Positions 32,552 to 35,528 of a stretch of 35,528 bases of DNA are shown piece by piece. The position numbers and the translations under genes are program-made. Source of the DNA: Candidatus Gastranaerophilales bacterium (GTDB lineage Bacteria; Cyanobacteriota; Vampirovibrionia; Gastranaerophilales; Gastranaerophilaceae); NCBI GenBank assembly GCA_023662705.1, contig JAMPIM010000021.1, forward strand, positions 1-35,528. Direction: 5' to 3'. Numbering within the stretch: position 1 is the first letter of the stretch; the number at the start of each line of letters is the position of its first letter. A model generated the notes under the pieces. That model worked only from the letters and a program-made list of their open reading frames with translations. It had not been told where the DNA came from and searched no databases.

Positions 32552-33550
32552 ATGCAAAGAATGGTATCAGGAATGCGTTCCACAGGTAAATTACACTTAG
32601 GTCACTATTTGGGTGTAATTGATAATTGGCTTAAACTCCAAAACGAGTATGAATGTTATTTCTTTATTGCGGACTGGCATGCACTGACTACTAAATATGA
32701 TAAAACAGAAAATTTGAAAAATGATGTTCTGGAAGTTGCAATGGATTGGCTGGCATGCGGAATCGATCCTGAAAAATCAACTATTTATGTTCAGTCGCAG
32801 GTTCCTGAAATTGCAGAACTTCATATTTATTTAAGTATGATTACGCCTCAAAATTGGGTAGAACGTGACCCGACCTTGAAAGATATGGCGAAAATACTTA
32901 AATCAAAAGAAGGTATGGCATCTCAAATTAATTACGGCTTAATGGGTTATCCTGTCTTGATGTCTGCTGATATTATGATGTTTAATGCTGACTTTGTACC
33001 TGTTGGTATTGATCAGGTTGCTCACGTTGAACTGACTCGTGATATTACAAGAAGATTCAATAATATTTATAATACTGACTTCTTCCATGAAGCTCAGCCT
33101 AAATTGAACGCTTGTTCTCTTATTTGCGGTCTTGACGGCAATAAGATGGGCAAATCTTTTAATAATGATATCAAGATTTCCGATACTGCGGAAGCTACAG
33201 CTAAAAAGGTTATGTCTGCTATAACAGATAGAAGCAGAATGAGAAAAGACGATCCTGGACATCCTGAGGATTGTGAAGTAGCTTACAAATACTGGAAAAT
33301 ATTTGGTACGGAAGAAGAAGTTGAAACAGTAAAATGCGAATGTGAAAAAGGTGCTCGCGGATGTGCGGATTGTAAACGTCAGCTGGGTGCAAAAATCAAT
33401 GCGCGTTTTGCTGAAATTCGTGAACGCAGACGTTATTACGAAGAACATCCTGAAATTGTTAAACAAATTCTTGCGGAAGGCTCTGCAAAAGCTCGTGTAG
33501 AAGCTCAAAAAGTTCTAAAAGAAGTAAAAAGTTTAATCGGAATGTACTAG
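32552..33550 (+). CDS. trpS: Tryptophanyl-tRNA synthetase, predicted [4Fe-4S] type
   Basis: A 332-aa class I aminoacyl-tRNA synthetase charging tRNA-Trp. The HIGH-type motif is HLGH (15-18) and the KMSKS-type motif is KMGKS (198-202). Near the C-terminal anticodon-binding part, cysteines 241, 264, 271 and 274 are spaced C-x22-C-x6-C-x2-C, exactly the spacing that binds a [4Fe-4S] cluster in the Thermotoga maritima enzyme (known from its structure, recalled). The GAGG Shine-Dalgarno is about 8 nt upstream of the ATG, and the gene begins 12 nt after the GH13 stop, so it is probably in the same transcript as lpxI-lpxB-GH13. No trp attenuator or T-box is visible because there is no leader. Confidence 0.95.
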   Translation: MQRMVSGMRSTGKLHLGHYLGVIDNWLKLQNEYECYFFIADWHALTTKYDKTENLKNDVLEVAMDWLACGIDPEKSTIYVQSQVPEIAELHIYLSMITPQNWVERDPTLKDMAKILKSKEGMASQINYGLMGYPVLMSADIMMFNADFVPVGIDQVAHVELTRDITRRFNNIYNTDFFHEAQPKLNACSLICGLDGNKMGKSFNNDIKISDTAEATAKKVMSAITDRSRMRKDDPGHPEDCEVAYKYWKIFGTEEEVETVKCECEKGARGCADCKRQLGAKINARFAEIRERRRYYEEHPEIVKQILAEGSAKARVEAQKVLKEVKSLIGMY

Positions 33551-33582
33551 CAAAAAATATTTTTACGTTATTTTATAATAAT

Positions 33583-34179
33583 ATGAAAATATTAAGCCCA
33601 TTACGTACATTTGCACTGGCAGCTGTTGCAGCTGCTCCATTATTAACTACTCCTGTTTATCCGCAGACAATCAAACAGGATACATTTGAGCATACAATTT
33701 CTGCATCAGGAAGCTCGAGCTTTAATGCACTAGCTGGTGCACCTTCTCCAAAAGTAAAAATTGAAGGAGTTGAACGCAATGCAGTAATTGTAGTTGATTT
33801 AACCAAAAATGTTTTATATAAATACGATGAAAAAGGTGTTCCTGAAAAAGCATATCTTGTGGCAAGCGGGAAAAAATCAACTCCGACTCATACAGGTGTT
33901 AGGATTGTAACCCATACAGAGACTTATCCTTATCGTACAGCTCCTAAGGCTTCAAAAAGACGCCGTGCTCCAAGAGATTACGGCCCGAAGATTATTTGCT
34001 TAAATAAACTTGACCCTAAAACAGGCGAGCAGTCGCCGACAGGAGAATTTATACATGGTAATAATAATCCTGCAAGTATAGGCAAATATGCTTCTCACGG
34101 CTGCATTAGAATGGATAACGAAGTTATTAAACAGCTGTCGCAAGAAGTAAAACGCGGAGATATTGTAATAATTAAATAA
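33583..34179 (+). CDS. Secreted L,D-transpeptidase (YkuD domain)
   Basis: A 198-aa protein with a signal peptide (hydrophobic stretch LRTFALAAVAAAPLLTTPV, cleavage probably near residue 25-28). The catalytic YkuD domain occupies roughly residues 65-198, beginning NAVIVVDLTKNVLYKYDEKG and ending with IHGNNNPAS and SHGCIRMDN, where the histidines and Cys form the catalytic site. It should make 3-3 peptidoglycan cross-links or attach proteins to peptidoglycan in the periplasm. A basic segment (KASKRRRAPRDYG) is inserted before the active-site region. No Shine-Dalgarno is visible; a TATAAT lies 4 nt before the ATG, so leaderless initiation is conceivable. It ends 3 nt from the convergent der gene. 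Confidence 0.92.
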   Translation: MKILSPLRTFALAAVAAAPLLTTPVYPQTIKQDTFEHTISASGSSSFNALAGAPSPKVKIEGVERNAVIVVDLTKNVLYKYDEKGVPEKAYLVASGKKSTPTHTGVRIVTHTETYPYRTAPKASKRRRAPRDYGPKIICLNKLDPKTGEQSPTGEFIHGNNNPASIGKYASHGCIRMDNEVIKQLSQEVKRGDIVIIK

Positions 34180-34182
34180 TTA

Positions 34183-35523
34183 TTACTTTTTCTTGTCCGT
34201 TCTTGTTCTTACAGAAATTCTTATTGGTGTTCCGAAGAATCCGAATGCTTCTCTCAGCTTGTTTTCTAAATATCGTTTGTAATGCTCTTTTAATAAGTCT
34301 TCATTGTTAGCAAACAATAAGAACATTGGCGGGTGAACAGCTGCTTGAGTCGCATAAAGAATCTTTAAGCGTTTGTTTCTGATAGTTTGAGGCGGATTAA
34401 GGGCATAAGCTTCATTAATAACCTTGTTCAATAAACCTGTAGAAACGCGTTTTGTGCACTCAGCATAAACTTCTTCCACTTTTGTGAAGATTTGGTTTAA
34501 TCTTTGATGAGTTACTGCGCTTATGTAAATCTTTGGAACATAATCCAAGAATGGTATTTCGTGTGCAATCATTTGTTCAAATTTGTTGATTGTATTTGAT
34601 TTTTTATCTTCAATCAAATCCCATTTGTTGATTGCAATAACCATACCTTTACCTGCTTCAGTAATAATAGAAGCGATTTTTTTGTCTTGGTCTGATATTC
34701 CGTTAACAGCTTCCGTTGCATCAATTACCATTAGTGCAACATCACATTCACGGATAGAACGGATAGCTCTGTCTACAGCGAATTTTTCTACACCGTAGTC
34801 AACTTTTGCTTTTTTACGAATACCTGCTGTATCAATAATAACAAACTCGCGGTCATTGTATTTTAATCTTGAGTCTATACTGTCACGAGTTGTTCCTGAT
34901 ATATCGGATACGATTACTCGTTTTTCTCCAAGAAGAGAGTTTACAATTGAAGATTTGCCTGCGTTTGGTCTTCCAACAATTGCAATTTTAATAGTATTGT
35001 CTTCTTCAACTTCTTCTTCGATTTCAAAATCTTTTGTAATTTCTTCTAATAAATCACCAACACCGCCTGAACCGTGCAGGGCAGAAATTGCAATAGGGTC
35101 ACCAACTGCAAGTGAATAAAAATCGCTTATCATAGTGATTTGGTTTGAAGAATCAACTTTGTTAACTGCAAGATAAACAGGTTTACCTGATTGGCGTAGA
35201 ATATTTGCAATATCCATATCAACAGGAGTTGCGCCTTCTATACCGTCAACAATGAAAATGATTTTTTCAGCTTCTTCGCAGGCAATACGAGCCTGATCAT
35301 AAATTGAAACCATAATTTCATCTTCGTCACCCGGAACGATGCCGCCTGTGTCGATAACTGTGAATAGTTTGTTTTGCCATTCTACATCAAAATATATTCT
35401 ATCTCGTGTGACACCAGCCATGTCATCTACGATTGATTGTCTTTTTCCTACCAGACGATTCACGAATGTTGATTTGCCGACATTCGGACGTCCTACTACA
35501 GCGATAATTGGTTTTCTTTTCAT
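34183..35523 (-). CDS. der: Ribosome biogenesis GTPase Der (EngA)
   Basis: A 446-aa double-GTPase required for 50S subunit assembly. Domain 1 has the P-loop GRPNVGKS (11-18), DTGG and NKVD. Domain 2 repeats this with GRPNAGKS, DTAGIRKK and NKWD. A KH-like C-terminal domain (about 355-446) ends in the basic GTPIRISVRTRTDKKK. Two consecutive G domains in one chain are unique to Der. Length is typical (435-490 aa). The start ATG lies 5 nt from the window end, so upstream signals are not visible. It is convergent with the L,D-transpeptidase gene. Confidence 0.97.
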   Translation of the reverse strand: MKRKPIIAVVGRPNVGKSTFVNRLVGKRQSIVDDMAGVTRDRIYFDVEWQNKLFTVIDTGGIVPGDEDEIMVSIYDQARIACEEAEKIIFIVDGIEGATPVDMDIANILRQSGKPVYLAVNKVDSSNQITMISDFYSLAVGDPIAISALHGSGGVGDLLEEITKDFEIEEEVEEDNTIKIAIVGRPNAGKSSIVNSLLGEKRVIVSDISGTTRDSIDSRLKYNDREFVIIDTAGIRKKAKVDYGVEKFAVDRAIRSIRECDVALMVIDATEAVNGISDQDKKIASIITEAGKGMVIAINKWDLIEDKKSNTINKFEQMIAHEIPFLDYVPKIYISAVTHQRLNQIFTKVEEVYAECTKRVSTGLLNKVINEAYALNPPQTIRNKRLKILYATQAAVHPPMFLLFANNEDLLKEHYKRYLENKLREAFGFFGTPIRISVRTRTDKKK

Positions 35524-35528
35524 AATAA

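Noticed and set aside
32939..33508. 189-aa minus-strand frame opposite trpS
   Set aside because: It is the antisense shadow of a clearly conserved trpS gene, rich in Phe, Ser and Thr with no recognisable domain.
1..35528. CRISPR arrays, insertion sequences, prophage modules, rRNA genes and classical riboswitches
   Set aside because: I looked for regularly spaced repeats, transposase or integrase motifs, terminal inverted repeats, rRNA segments and known riboswitch cores and found none convincing. The lysozyme-like gene alone is not enough to call a prophage.

Overview
The window is AT-rich, gene-dense chromosomal DNA from an uncultured-type bacterium. My best guess is a gut Gastranaerophilales/Vampirovibrionia (formerly Melainabacteria) lineage. 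The grounds are: lipid A genes (lpxI, lpxB), which imply an outer membrane; a housekeeping gene set of mixed affinity; and a recurrent N-terminal peptide of the form M-x-I...N...F-K/Q-G/A/Q on several otherwise unrelated proteins, which I associate with that group from memory. The taxonomic call is inference; no 16S rRNA gene is present.

Layout. 1-2291 (minus): rsgA, ispA and a truncated YuiD/DUF212 gene, overlapping or abutting. 2316-2885: an intact small Xre-type repressor next to a decayed copy of itself. 3027-4413 (plus): ribH and murQ, converging on a LysM/GH24 lysozyme-like gene (4410-5915, minus). 6057-7983 (plus): gpsA and a RicT-like PSP1 gene, converging on a sigma-70 family sigma factor (minus). 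8893-13113 (minus): a RluD-type pseudouridine synthase, a homocitrate/isopropylmalate-synthase family enzyme, a small tagged protein and an AgcS-type amino acid/sodium symporter. 13160-13900: a palindrome-rich intergenic element, an intrinsic terminator and a coiled-coil protein. 14099-18378: a YhcH/YjgK-family protein, a small minus-strand protein, then a secreted TPR protein and a 5'-nucleotidase-like metallophosphoesterase in tandem. 18373-19851: a tail-anchored DUF4145-like protein and a bacterial voltage-gated sodium channel.

The most distinctive region is 19848-28130 (minus): five genes, three of whose four junctions are TAATG stop-start overlaps. In transcription order they encode an ankyrin plus triple-AAA+ protein, two ankyrin proteins sharing a C-terminal module, a helical protein of unknown function and a radical SAM protein. 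Four of the five carry the N-terminal tag. I cannot name a known system with this composition and consider it the best candidate for something undescribed. After it come a small secreted cysteine protein, a bidirectional terminator, tRNA-His(GTG), and a plus-strand run lpxI-lpxB-GH13-trpS-L,D-transpeptidase that ends tail-to-tail with der.

Functionally the window mixes envelope work (lipid A, peptidoglycan cross-linking, MurNAc recycling, a muramidase-like enzyme, isoprenoid synthesis), translation and ribosome maturation (rsgA, der, rluD-like, trpS, tRNA-His) and lineage-specific accessory proteins. Convergent pairs often overlap at their stop codons, and only two strong intrinsic terminators are visible. 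I see no CRISPR array, insertion sequence, phage module or rRNA.
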